Below, one piece after another: positions 33,412 through 41,480 of a DNA stretch of 64,000 bases; the stretch's first letter is position 1; each line of letters begins with the position of its first letter. This DNA is from Faunimonas pinastri (GTDB taxonomy: Bacteria > Pseudomonadota > Alphaproteobacteria > Rhizobiales > Afifellaceae). The position numbers and the translations under genes are program-made. The notes beneath the pieces were generated by a model. It was given only the letters and a program-made list of their open reading frames with translations. It made no database searches and had not been told where the DNA came from. The DNA lies in NCBI RefSeq assembly GCF_900110915.1, contig NZ_FOFG01000007.1, positions 62,001-126,000 on the forward strand, in the 5' to 3' direction.

Positions 33412-35030
33412 CGCGCTCCCACATAGACCGCAGGCACCGACGTATCCTTGCGCACGGCGAGATCGAAGATCGGGAAGGCGTAGTTGGTCAGCGTCAGCGC
33501 GATCATCAGGCCGACCCAGAGCCCGTGGCTGTTGAGGGCCACCGGCACCCGCACCGGCGGATGGACCGCGACGCTGAACCGGTATTCCCCGGCCTGCGTG
33601 CGCGGCGTCATCATTCCGCGCGCCAGCACGGCGAGGAACATGAAGCCGGAGATGACCAGGATGAAGCCGCCGAAGGCGGAGACGATCACCGAGATCGCCT
33701 CGGGCTGGAGCTCGGGGCTGGTATAGTCGAAGAAGGCCATGCGCCTTGGCATGCCGAGAATGCCCACCCAGTGCCACGGGAAGGTGGTCACGATCATGCC
33801 GATGAACCAGAGCCAGAGCTGCGCGCGCATCAGCCGGAGATCGGTCAGCGCCCGGCCCGTCAGGTGGGGCCACAGGTCGTAGGCGATCGCGAAATACATG
33901 ATCACGATCGCGCCGCCGAAGATCAGGTGGAAATGGCCCGTGATCCACTGGGTGTTATGGATCGTCGTATCCAGCTGGTAGCTCATGTTGATGAGCCCGC
34001 CCGCGCCGCCGAAGCCCAGCATGACGAAGGAGAAGGCGACGGCCAGCATGATCGGGTTCTGCCAGGGCAGGACCTTGAGCCAGCCGAAGATGCCCTTGCC
34101 GCCGCGCAGCCTGCCCGCGATTTCGACCGAGGCGCAGATCGTGAAGACGGTCAGGAGCGTCGGCAGGGCCACCAGCGCCGTGAAGGCTGAATGGATGAAC
34201 TTGAAGCCGGCACCGACTTCCGGATCGGCGAAGACGTGGTGGATGCCGATCGGCATGGCGACCACCAGGAACAGGATGAACGAGATCCGCGCCATGGTGT
34301 CGGAGTAGAGCTTGCCGCCGATCGCCCGCGGCACGATCGTGTAATAGGCGATATAGGTCGGCATCAGCCAGAAATAGACGATCGCGTGCAGCGTCCAGGA
34401 GAAGAACACGCGGCTGAGGCCGGCGTCGATCGTGTGCTTGAAGCCGAGCGCCACAGGCAGGATCTGCAGCAGCACTTCCAGCGCCGCGCCGATGGCGGTC
34501 CAGCCCCACAAATAGGATCCGGCCACATTGGCGAACATCGCCAGCGGCACCGGCACGCCGGGGTTGGCGCGCTTCCAGACCCGCAGGTTGATCGACATCA
34601 GCGCGACCCAGATCCACGAGCCGACGACCAGCAGCACGACGCCGATATAGAAGAGCGGGTTGGCGATCAGCGGCGGGTAGAAGGTGTAGAGCACCGAGGC
34701 CCAGCCGAGCGACACCGGGATCATCGCGACGACGGCGCCGCCGGCGACCAGGAAGAAGGACGCCCAGGCCCAGCGCGGGCCGACCAGCGGCTGCTTCAGC
34801 GCCAGCTGGCTGATCGCATAGCCGAAGCCCATCGCGATCAGCGTCGGGAAGGCATAGCCCATCACCGTGCCGTGCGCCGTCAGCGAGCGGTAATAGAGTT
34901 CGGGATTGCTCAGCCAGGGATGCAGCGGGCTGCGGATGTACATCTGCCATGCGCCAAGCAGCAGCGCGACGCCGAAAAGCACGAAGGCGAGGAGAAAATG
35001 GGCAAGGACGAGCCGCTTGTTACTTAACAC
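33408..35030 (-). CDS. Cytochrome c oxidase subunit I, ba3 (type B) family
   Basis: A 540-residue haem-copper oxidase subunit with about 13-14 membrane segments. The low-spin haem His is in YYRSLTAHGTVMGYAFPTL. The CuB site has WTLHAIVYFWLMPTYIAYYT, with the Tyr three or more residues on as in B-type oxidases, and GIHHVFADP. The high-spin haem ligands are in WITGHFHLIFGG. The start is a GTG at 35030, 11 bp inside the end of subunit II. B-type oxidases have high oxygen affinity and pump fewer protons per electron. Low-oxygen function agrees with the FNR box upstream of the operon. Confidence 0.94.
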   Translation of the reverse strand: MLSNKRLVLAHFLLAFVLFGVALLLGAWQMYIRSPLHPWLSNPELYYRSLTAHGTVMGYAFPTLIAMGFGYAISQLALKQPLVGPRWAWASFFLVAGGAVVAMIPVSLGWASVLYTFYPPLIANPLFYIGVVLLVVGSWIWVALMSINLRVWKRANPGVPVPLAMFANVAGSYLWGWTAIGAALEVLLQILPVALGFKHTIDAGLSRVFFSWTLHAIVYFWLMPTYIAYYTIVPRAIGGKLYSDTMARISFILFLVVAMPIGIHHVFADPEVGAGFKFIHSAFTALVALPTLLTVFTICASVEIAGRLRGGKGIFGWLKVLPWQNPIMLAVAFSFVMLGFGGAGGLINMSYQLDTTIHNTQWITGHFHLIFGGAIVIMYFAIAYDLWPHLTGRALTDLRLMRAQLWLWFIGMIVTTFPWHWVGILGMPRRMAFFDYTSPELQPEAISVIVSAFGGFILVISGFMFLAVLARGMMTPRTQAGEYRFSVAVHPPVRVPVALNSHGLWVGLMIALTLTNYAFPIFDLAVRKDTSVPAVYVGAR

Positions 35031-35598
35031 AGGTCAGCCTCCGGTTGTCGGTGCTCATGGCGCGGAACGTGTCCTTGTCGACGACCTGAACCTTGCCCCA
35101 CATGCCTTCGTGGCCGACGCCGCAGAATTCCTGGCAGGGCATGAGATGGTCGCCGGGCTCCTTGAAGCGGGCGTTCATGACGGAGACGTAGCCCGGCACC
35201 AGCATGGTGTTGATGTTGGTGCCCTCGATCAGGATGCCATGCACCACGTCGGCGCTGGTGGCGCGGAGGGTGACCGGCGTGTCGGCCGGCACCACGACGC
35301 ATTGCGGGGTGAAGGAATATTGCTGGCCGATGGCGCGCACGGTGACGCTGCCATCGGGCTCCACGGCGCTGCCGAGATTGCTCTCGATGAACTCGCCGGA
35401 GAGATGCAGGGTTGATGGATCGGCCGTCTCCACCCGCGCCTGCGGCATGGTGGCCTGATGGATGCCGGCGAAGGCCGCCATGGCGGCGAGCAGCACGATG
35501 ATGGCGACCGACAGGGTCGCCCAGCGCTTCTCGATCCGCGCCGCGATCAGCGCGCTGGGACTGTGCCCGTGCTCGCTCTGGATGTCTTCAGAACTCAC
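35020..35598 (-). CDS. Cytochrome c oxidase subunit II (CuA)
   Basis: A 192-residue subunit with one N-terminal membrane helix (about residues 28-48, LSVAIIVLLAAMAAFAGIHQ) and a periplasmic cupredoxin domain. The CuA ligands are in ADVVHGILIEG (His) and MPCQEFCGVGHEGMWG (Cys, Glu, Cys, His, Met). The short length and single helix are typical of ba3 oxidases. The start is a GTG at 35598 overlapping the small-subunit gene as GTGA. It is the electron entry point from the cytochromes c of this operon. Confidence 0.95.
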   Translation of the reverse strand: MSSEDIQSEHGHSPSALIAARIEKRWATLSVAIIVLLAAMAAFAGIHQATMPQARVETADPSTLHLSGEFIESNLGSAVEPDGSVTVRAIGQQYSFTPQCVVVPADTPVTLRATSADVVHGILIEGTNINTMLVPGYVSVMNARFKEPGDHLMPCQEFCGVGHEGMWGKVQVVDKDTFRAMSTDNRRLTCVK

Positions 35599-35774
35599 AG
35601 GGCAGCTCCGCGGGGCACGAATACGAAGAGATAGAAGGCGAACCAGATCAGGACGACGATCGCGGTGGCGATGCCGGCCAGCACGAGGGCGCCGCGAGGT
35701 CCGGCCTCCACGATGCGGTCGACGGCCTCGTCGTCGGACGGAGTGGTGGCGACGGAAGGAGCTGAATTGAGCAT
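35595..35774 (-). CDS. Small single-helix oxidase subunit (subunit IIa-like)
   Basis: A 59-residue protein with a hydrophilic N-terminus (MLNSAPSVATTPSDDEAVDR) and one membrane helix at about residues 30-54 (LVLAGIATAIVVLIWFAFYL). Its position, immediately before and overlapping subunit II, and its size match subunit IIa of ba3-type oxidases, although sequence identity in such small proteins is weak evidence. ATG 35774 is chosen because upstream codons overlap the end of the cytochrome gene. Confidence 0.75.
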   Translation of the reverse strand: MLNSAPSVATTPSDDEAVDRIVEAGPRGALVLAGIATAIVVLIWFAFYLFVFVPRGAAL

Positions 35775-35781
35775 CGAGGCC

Positions 35782-37149
35782 TCAGTCGAGCGGGGCGGAG
35801 CGAAGGGCGTTGGCGTCGGCGGCGGACACGGGTGCGCCGCGATTGCCCCAGGACGTGCGGATGTAGGTGACGACGGCGGCGATCTCGTTGTCGGAGAGCG
35901 ACTGCGCGAAGGGCGGCATGCCATAGGGATGCGGATTGCCCGACGTGCCCGGCGGATAGCCGCCGTTCAGCACCATGCGGATCGGGTTCACGGCCGAGCC
36001 CATCTGGATCGACTGGTTGCCGGCCAGCGGCGGATAATGCGGGGGCATGCCCTTGCCCTCGGCGCCGTGGCAGCTGGCGCACTGGCGGTCGTAGACCGTC
36101 TTGCCGAGCGACAGCAGCAGGCTGCTTTCGGTGGTCGGCAGCGGCGAGGCGGCCGGCTCCGGCGGCGTGCCCTGCGCCAGGCTCTTGAGGTACACGGCCA
36201 TGGCGCGGGTATCCTCGTCGGACAGGTACTGCAGGCTGTTGTAGACCACCTCGGCCATCGGCCCGTAGACCACGCCGCGATGCGAGACGCCGCTTTTCAG
36301 CAGGTCGGCGATGTCCTTGATGCTCCAGTCGCCGAGGCCGGCCTCCTTGTTGGAGGTGAGCGAGGGGGCGTACCAGTTCTGCATCGGGATGAGGCCGCCC
36401 TGGAAGGCCTTCGATTCCGAGCTGCCGCCGAGCGCGTTGATCGCCGTGTGGCACATGCCGCAATGGCCGAGGCCCTCGACGAGGTAAGCACCGCGGTTCC
36501 ACTCGTCCGACTGCTTCGGATCGGGCCTGAAGGTGCCCTCGCTGAAGAACAGCGTGCGCCAGCCGAGGATCAGCGAGCGGTTGTTGTAAGGGAACTGCAA
36601 GTCGTGCGGCCGGTCGGCCTGGCGAACCGGCGGGATCGTCCGGAGATAGGCGAAGATCGCATCGCTGTCTTCACGCGTGACCTTGGTATAGGACGTGAAG
36701 GGCATCGCCGGATACAGCAGGCCGCCATCGGGGAAGCGGCCCTCGTGCATGGTCTTGTAGAAATCGTCCGCCGTCCACTTGCCGATCCCGGTTTCCGGAT
36801 CCGGCGTGATGTTGGACGTATAAAGCGTGCCGAACGGCGTCGGCATGGCGCGTCCGCCGGAGAAGAGCTTGCCTTCCGGGGTGGTGTGGCAGGCGACGCA
36901 ATCGCCGGCGCGGGCGAGATACTCGCCCTTGGCGACGAGATCCCCGCCGACGCCGACGCGCGTCTGGGCCGGCGCGGCTGGCTGGGTTGGCGCCGGCGGC
37001 TGGCTCTGGGCCTGCGTCGGTGTGGCCCCCGACGTTTGTGCCGGATTTTGGGCGAGCGCCGCCGTGGAAGCTGCCAGCGCCAGCGCCAGCGCCAGGCCGG
37101 ACAAGACTTTCTTGAAGAGGTGCGAAGGTTTCAAGCGTCCTCTCCTCAT
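35782..37149 (-). CDS. Trihaem c-type cytochrome (alcohol-dehydrogenase cytochrome-subunit type)
   Basis: A 455-residue periplasmic cytochrome with three c-haem sites, CVACH, CGMCH and CASCH, in the order and spacing of the AdhB/GDH cytochrome subunit family. The signal peptide covers about residues 16-34 (LSGLALALALAASTAALAQ), followed by a Pro/Gln/Ala-rich linker to residue 63. The family signature GEYLARAGDCVACHT is present. The start at 37149 overlaps the upstream cytochrome stop as ATGA. No dehydrogenase subunit lies beside it, so it may act as an electron relay to the oxidase. It could also pair with the aldehyde oxidoreductase, but that enzyme appears cytoplasmic. Confidence 0.92.
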   Translation of the reverse strand: MRRGRLKPSHLFKKVLSGLALALALAASTAALAQNPAQTSGATPTQAQSQPPAPTQPAAPAQTRVGVGGDLVAKGEYLARAGDCVACHTTPEGKLFSGGRAMPTPFGTLYTSNITPDPETGIGKWTADDFYKTMHEGRFPDGGLLYPAMPFTSYTKVTREDSDAIFAYLRTIPPVRQADRPHDLQFPYNNRSLILGWRTLFFSEGTFRPDPKQSDEWNRGAYLVEGLGHCGMCHTAINALGGSSESKAFQGGLIPMQNWYAPSLTSNKEAGLGDWSIKDIADLLKSGVSHRGVVYGPMAEVVYNSLQYLSDEDTRAMAVYLKSLAQGTPPEPAASPLPTTESSLLLSLGKTVYDRQCASCHGAEGKGMPPHYPPLAGNQSIQMGSAVNPIRMVLNGGYPPGTSGNPHPYGMPPFAQSLSDNEIAAVVTYIRTSWGNRGAPVSAADANALRSAPLD

Positions 37150-37859
37150 CGGGTGGGCTCGCTGCCGCAGGCGAAAGGCAGCGCGTAGCTGCCCTGCGCG
37201 GCGGGCGAGGATTCCTTGGGGGCGGGTTGCGCCGACAGGTAGGCGGCGATGGCCCTCACGTCGTCTTCGGTCAGATGGCCGGCGACGATCTGCATGCAGT
37301 CCGGCGCGATGGCCGTGCGCGTGCCGTAGCGCCAGGCGCCGAGCTGCGCGCTGATATAGGACGCTCGCAGGCCGAGCAGGCCGGGAATGCCGGGCTCCAT
37401 GCCGGTCAGCGACGGACCGTGGCAGCTGGAGCAGGCCGGGATCTCGTGGGCATAGTCGCCCTGCGTCACCAGCGTCCTGCCGCGCTCCATCACCTCCGGG
37501 CTTGCATCCACGACGGCGGGGGCCGGCAGCGGCGGATGCTGGGCCGCGAAGTAATCGGCCATGTTCTTCAGATAGTCCGGCGGCAGGAACTCCAGAAGAT
37601 AGTTCATCGGCGGGTAGTGCCGCCGCCCGTTCCGGAAGGCCAGCAGCTGATTGTTGAGGTAGCCCGAAGGCTTTCCCGCCAGCCGGGGGAAGTACGGGTC
37701 GCTGGTTCCCTGGCCGTTGGCGCCATGACATGGCGTACAGGCCTGGACGCGCGCCTCCATCGTGTCGGGAGCGGCCTCCGGCTGTTGCGCCTGGGCCCCC
37801 GCGAGCGGAGCTGCTGAAAGAGCGAGCCAGACCAGCACTCGCTTAAATCGAATTATCAC
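37146..37859 (-). CDS. Periplasmic dihaem c-type cytochrome (first gene of oxidase operon)
   Basis: About 237 residues from a GTG at 37859, which has GGAG 9 nt upstream and gives a clean signal peptide (MIIRFKRVLVWLALSAAPLA, cleavage near GAQAQ). ATG 37868 and GTG 37874 are alternatives with poor spacing. Haem sites are CTPCH (CHGANGQG) and CSSCH. The domain arrangement, CHGANGQGTSDPYFPRLAGK then a second haem domain, matches cytochrome c4-like proteins. Its gene heads the operon of cytochromes, ba3 oxidase and globin. The FNR box at 37974-37987 is 115 bp upstream. Confidence 0.88.
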   Translation of the reverse strand: MIIRFKRVLVWLALSAAPLAGAQAQQPEAAPDTMEARVQACTPCHGANGQGTSDPYFPRLAGKPSGYLNNQLLAFRNGRRHYPPMNYLLEFLPPDYLKNMADYFAAQHPPLPAPAVVDASPEVMERGRTLVTQGDYAHEIPACSSCHGPSLTGMEPGIPGLLGLRASYISAQLGAWRYGTRTAIAPDCMQIVAGHLTEDDVRAIAAYLSAQPAPKESSPAAQGSYALPFACGSEPTR

Positions 37860-37973
37860 CGTGCACATCTCCACGATGCGTTCACGGAGACTTTACGCGG
37901 GATTGATCGGGTCTCTTTGCTTTCGAGCAAAGAGGCGTTTCGACAGGAATGACGGAAGGTCGCACCTCGTTTT

Positions 37974-37987
37974 TTGATGGAGATCAA
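37974..37987. promoter_or_regulatory. FNR-type box (anaerobox)
   Basis: Perfect consensus TTGAT-GGAG-ATCAA in the gap between the cytochrome/oxidase operon (start 37859) and the divergent Crp/Fnr-type gene (start about 38130). Proteins of the FNR/FixK/NNR group bind this sequence. It could drive the oxidase operon, the regulator, or both. Confidence 0.88.
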
Positions 37988-38129
37988 TGCGGGCGCTCTA
38001 CAAAGTCCTAGGCCTGCAAGTTGAGGAGTGCTCGCGGCGGTCGCTTGTCATGGCGAAAGCCGCGCAACCGCAGCGAAATCTACCGCGCCGTCTCGATAAG
38101 TCCGCAAGAACGGACATGGGCGCCGGTTG

Positions 38130-38855
38130 ATGCTGCAGAGACAGATCATGGATCAGCCGATGACCCCCGTCCGGACGGAGGGGACGCTTCTGGCCGGCCT
38201 CGGCCCCGAGGCTCTGAAAGCCCTGTCGGCGCGATCCGTGCAACGGACCTTCGCGGCGAACGCGCACCTGTTTCATCAAGGCGACCTGCCGACCCATCTG
38301 TTTCAGGTCTGCACCGGCCTCGTGAAGGTCGTGCAGATCAGCGCCGGCGGCGCGCAGACCACCTTGCACATCATGGGGCCGGGCGAGCTGATTGGCTGCC
38401 TGGCGGTGGTCCAGCAGTTTCCGTTTCCCGCCAGCGCGGTTGCCAGCCAGGACACGGTGGTCCTGTCCTGGCCGGCGCCGCAGCTGCGCGACCTGATGAA
38501 CCAGTTTCCCTCCATCGCGGCCAATGTGCTGCGCGAGGTCGGCGCCAGGGCGCAGGAGATGGCCGACCGCGTGGTCGACATGCTGCACAAGGACGTGGAG
38601 CAGCGCATCGCCGGCGTGCTCCTCAGGCTGTCCTCCCGCGTCGGGGAGGTCTGCGAGCAAGGCGTGCGGCTCGATTTCCCGATCACCCGCAAGGATGTCG
38701 GCGAGCTTGCCGGGGCCACCTATTTCACGGTGAGCCGAACGCTGGGCGAGTGGCAGAAGCAGGGCATCGTCTGCACCGGTCGCGAGCGCATCATGATCGT
38801 GGCGCCCGACAGGCTGGCGCAGATCGCCGGCGGCTCGTCCTTCGCCTCCGGCTGA
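38130..38855 (+). CDS. Crp/Fnr family transcriptional regulator (NNR/DNR-like)
   Basis: About 241 residues. The N-terminal cyclic-nucleotide-binding-type beta barrel spans about residues 25-140 (LFHQGDLPTHLFQVCTGLVK, then LHIMGPGELIGCLA), followed by the dimer helix and a winged helix with TRKDVGELAGATYFTVSRTL. The four-cysteine N-terminal cluster of FNR is absent, so it does not sense oxygen through [4Fe-4S]. The recognition helix (TVSR with no Glu before it) resembles NNR/DNR regulators. ATG 38130 or 38148 could be the start. It is divergent from the oxidase operon with a perfect FNR box between. Confidence 0.88.
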   Translation: MLQRQIMDQPMTPVRTEGTLLAGLGPEALKALSARSVQRTFAANAHLFHQGDLPTHLFQVCTGLVKVVQISAGGAQTTLHIMGPGELIGCLAVVQQFPFPASAVASQDTVVLSWPAPQLRDLMNQFPSIAANVLREVGARAQEMADRVVDMLHKDVEQRIAGVLLRLSSRVGEVCEQGVRLDFPITRKDVGELAGATYFTVSRTLGEWQKQGIVCTGRERIMIVAPDRLAQIAGGSSFASG

Positions 38856-38894
38856 GCGGCAGCCGGAGCGGCCCGCAGCTCCGTCCCGGGCTCA

Positions 38895-39597
38895 ACCGCT
38901 GGAAGTCGCCGAGGTCCCTCGCGTCGATCAGCGGATCGGGCGCGCATTCCGCGGCCAGCTTCTCCACATCGTTGATCAGGATCGTCTGTCCCGCCACGTT
39001 GATGCCGTGCTTTCCAGCTTCGACAGGGCGCGGGAAAAAAGGATTCGCGCGTCACGCCCAGTTCCCATGCGATCAGCGTCTTCTCATAGGGCAGGGCGAC
39101 CCTGTCCGGCGTGCCCTGCCGTTCCGCCAGCGCCAGCAGGTAGCAGCCGACGCGCTGGGTCGACGAGCGCAGCTTCAGGTTCTTGATCTGCCGCACCATG
39201 CGGCGAAACTGCTGGGCGAGGCTGCCGGTCACCGCCTGCGCCAGCGCCGGCTCGCCACCGACTCGCGAAACACGCCCGCATGGATCAGCAATAGACGCGC
39301 GGGCTCCGGCGCGCGCGCCTGCATCAGGTAGGGCGCGCCGCTTACCACCGCGGCCGGGATGATCAGGTCCGGCCCCCTCACCGCCTCGATCAGCACCTCG
39401 CGCCTCTCCGAAGACTGGCCGAGAAGCTGGATCGACCCGGCCAGCACGACGAGCTGGAAATTCGGGATCTCACCCTGCTCGAAGAGCACGGTGCCGGCGG
39501 CGACGCTGTGCTGGATGGCATTGGCCAGGAGTTCGGCCCGCTTTTTCGCCGGGATCGCGCACAGGAGCGGCAGTTCCTCCGGCGCTAACTCCACCAT
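38895..39597 (-). pseudogene. Decayed Crp/Fnr family regulator gene, at least three frameshifts
   Basis: ATG 39597 opens a cyclic-nucleotide-binding domain ([20 protein letters not shown], then [20 protein letters not shown]) that breaks near 39250 after LLIHAGVFRESV. The protein resumes in another frame (EPALAQAVTGSLAQQFRRMV, then LPYEKTLIAWELGVTRES). It breaks again in a run of six T near 39035 (FSRALSKLES). It shifts a third time to AGQTILINDVEKLAAE and fades near 38900. All three breaks are single-base indels. The recognition helix kept E-S-F-S-R, as in true FNR-type proteins. The distal end runs toward the intact regulator gene (stop 38855). Confidence 0.8.
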
Positions 39598-39608
39598 GTG
39601 CAGCCCCT

Positions 39609-40150
39609 CGGGAAGCGGGGCTGCGGGTCAAGATCAACGCCGTCGCGCTGAAGGGCATCACCGAAAGCGAGCTCCACGATCTCGTCGCCTTCACGCACGG
39701 GCAGGGCATGGATCTCACCCTTTTCGAGACCCTGCCGCTCGGCGATATTGGCGCGGACCGCACCGACCAGTATCTGCCGTTGACGGAGCTCCGCCGCGCG
39801 ATCGAGATGCGCTGGACGCTGACCGACACGGCCGAGCGCACGGGTGGCCCGGCCCGCTATGCCGCGTCGCGGAAACCGGCGGCCGCATCGGCTTCATCAC
39901 GCCGATGACGCATACCTTCTGCGAAACCTGCAACCGCGTCCGGGTCAGCGCGACGGGCACGCTTTACACCTGCCTCGGGCATGAAGACCGGATGGACCTC
40001 AAGGCGGCACTGCGCGGCTCGGAAGGCGACAAGGCGCTCAACCGGGCGATCGACGCCGGCATCCGGGCCAAGCCGGCCGGCCACGATTTCCAGATCGATC
40101 GCGGCGGAAAGCCAGCCCTCGGCCGCCACATGTCGGCGCCGGGCGGCTAG
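39609..40150 (+). pseudogene. moaA: moaA remnant: 3' half only, with a frameshift
   Basis: This is the C-terminal half of GTP 3',8-cyclase (MoaA, molybdenum-cofactor synthesis). The first frame reads [20 protein letters not shown] through [14 protein letters not shown] to ARYA near 39860. A one-base loss then moves it to [20 protein letters not shown], which contains the second cluster motif ([14 protein letters not shown], then YTCLG) and ends at the natural stop 40148-40150. The N-terminal radical-SAM half with CxxxCxxC is missing; homology begins 12 bp from the start codon of the decayed crp/fnr gene, so a rearrangement joined them. It cannot be functional. Confidence 0.85.
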
Positions 40151-40170
40151 GCTCTCAGGCTTCTCGCGTC

Positions 40171-40596
40171 TTAGACGGAACTCAGCAGGATGCTGGTTTC
40201 GCTGTTCAGGATGCCGTCGATCATGCGGACCTCGCGCAGCACGCGGTCGAAATCCTGCAGCGAGGAGGCGCGCAGTTCCGCCACCAGATCCCAGGCGCCA
40301 TTGGTCGTGTGCAGCGAGTGAAGCTCGGGCATGCCGCGCAGCTTCTTGATGATCGCGGTCGTGGACTTGCCCGCTACCTCGATCATCATCACCGCGCGGA
40401 TCGCGCCCTCGTCATTGTCCTGCCGCACGCGGACGGTGAAGCCCAGCACCGCGCCGCTGTCGAGCAGGCGCTCCAGCCGCGCCTGCACGGTGCCCCGCGT
40501 CACGCCCAGAATATCCGCGAGCTTGGAGATCGCCGCGCGCCCGTCGACGCGCAGCACCTCGATCAGCTTGCGGTCCAGATCATCGAGCCGATGCAT
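40171..40596 (-). CDS. Lrp/AsnC family transcriptional regulator
   Basis: A 141-residue regulator. The N-terminal AsnC HTH is at residues 5-60 (LDDLDRKLIEVLRVDGRAAI, then LGVTRGTVQARLERLL), and the RAM ligand domain is at about 65-140 (VMMIEVAGKSTTAIIKKLRG and HTTNGAWDLVAELRA). Lrp/AsnC proteins respond to amino acids and often control amino-acid genes. None of the neighbours makes an obvious target. ATG 40596. It lies downstream of the locus D operon on the same strand, 91 bp after the SDR gene, and is possibly transcribed separately. Confidence 0.93.
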   Translation of the reverse strand: MHRLDDLDRKLIEVLRVDGRAAISKLADILGVTRGTVQARLERLLDSGAVLGFTVRVRQDNDEGAIRAVMMIEVAGKSTTAIIKKLRGMPELHSLHTTNGAWDLVAELRASSLQDFDRVLREVRMIDGILNSETSILLSSV

Positions 40597-40687
40597 CGCC
40601 CTGCTTGGTCATATCCGACATTCTGCGAGCTATAGCACGTCACCGCCGCGTTTTCGCGCGTCCTGCCCGGCAATCTGCAATCGGTGG

Positions 40688-41413
40688 TCAGTTGACGGAG
40701 AAGCCGCCATCCACCGGGAGCGCGACGCCGTTGACCATGGAAGCGGCGTCGCTGAGGAGAAAGGCGATGACCTCGCCCACTTCCGCCGGCTCGATGAAGC
40801 GGCCGAGCGGAATGCGGGAAAGGAGAGGACCGCTCTTGGCCGGGTCGCTCCAGGCCTTCACCGCCATCGGCGTCAGCGTCACCGTTGGATTGACCGCATT
40901 GACGCGGATGCCCTTCCGGCCGAGTTCGTTCGCCATCACCCGCGTCATGGCGTCCAGCGCGCCCTTGCTGGCGCAATAGGCGGTGTGGTCGGCAAAGCCG
41001 AAGGACGAGGACAGGCTGGAAACGTTGACGATCGCGCCGCCCAGCCCCTTGGCTAGGCGGTCGCGGGCATAGGCCTGCGACAGGATCAGCGCCGCGCGGG
41101 TGTTCACGGCATGGAGGAAGTCGAAACTCTCCACGCTGGTGTCCAGGAAGGATTCCAGGATCGTCGTGCCCGCGCAGTTGACGAGATAGTCGACCGGCAT
41201 GGCTTCCTCGGCCGCCGCCAGCGCCGCGGCGGGATCGGCAAGATCAACGACCAATGTGCGGCAGCCGATTTCCTCCTTCAACGACTGGAGGTCCTCCGCC
41301 GAGCGCGTCAGCGCCACGATTTCAGCGCCCTTGCCCGCCAACAGCACGGCCGTCGTGCGGCCGATCCCCTTGCCGGCGCCGCTGACTAGAACCGACTTGC
41401 CTTTCAAACTCAT
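40688..41413 (-). CDS. SDR family oxidoreductase (L-xylulose/carbonyl reductase-like)
   Basis: A 241-residue short-chain dehydrogenase and the last gene of locus D. It has the cofactor motif VSGAGKGIGRTTAVLL, VDLADPAAAL after strand 3, LVNCAGT, the catalytic Ser in VNVSSLSSSFG and the catalytic YCASK. The C-terminal VDGGFSVN is typical. GAGKGIGR with VDLAD resembles L-xylulose reductase/DCXR relatives. The start at 41413 is chosen for GGAG at 6 nt; ATG 41425 has none. It follows the zinc dehydrogenase gene after a hairpin. Together they probably interconvert a polyol and a ketose. Confidence 0.9.
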   Translation of the reverse strand: MSLKGKSVLVSGAGKGIGRTTAVLLAGKGAEIVALTRSAEDLQSLKEEIGCRTLVVDLADPAAALAAAEEAMPVDYLVNCAGTTILESFLDTSVESFDFLHAVNTRAALILSQAYARDRLAKGLGGAIVNVSSLSSSFGFADHTAYCASKGALDAMTRVMANELGRKGIRVNAVNPTVTLTPMAVKAWSDPAKSGPLLSRIPLGRFIEPAEVGEVIAFLLSDAASMVNGVALPVDGGFSVN

Positions 41414-41439
41414 CCCGAACTCCATCCCCTCGATACATG

Positions 41440-41465
41440 GAGCCCCGGCGCATTGGCCGGGGCTC
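41440..41465 (-). promoter_or_regulatory. Hairpin between zinc dehydrogenase and SDR genes
   Basis: Perfect 10-bp stem GAGCCCCGGC-GCATTG-GCCGGGGCTC within the 67-bp gap between the zinc dehydrogenase stop (41481) and the SDR start (41413). It has no T-tract on the minus strand, so it may attenuate or stabilise rather than end the transcript. Confidence 0.6.
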
Positions 41466-41480
41466 TCTCTTACTCGAAGT

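Noticed and set aside
38895-40150. Sequencing error as the cause of all frameshifts
   Set aside because: Not excluded, but the 5' half of moaA is missing altogether and four indels fall within 1.3 kb, while the neighbouring genes are intact, so true decay is more likely.
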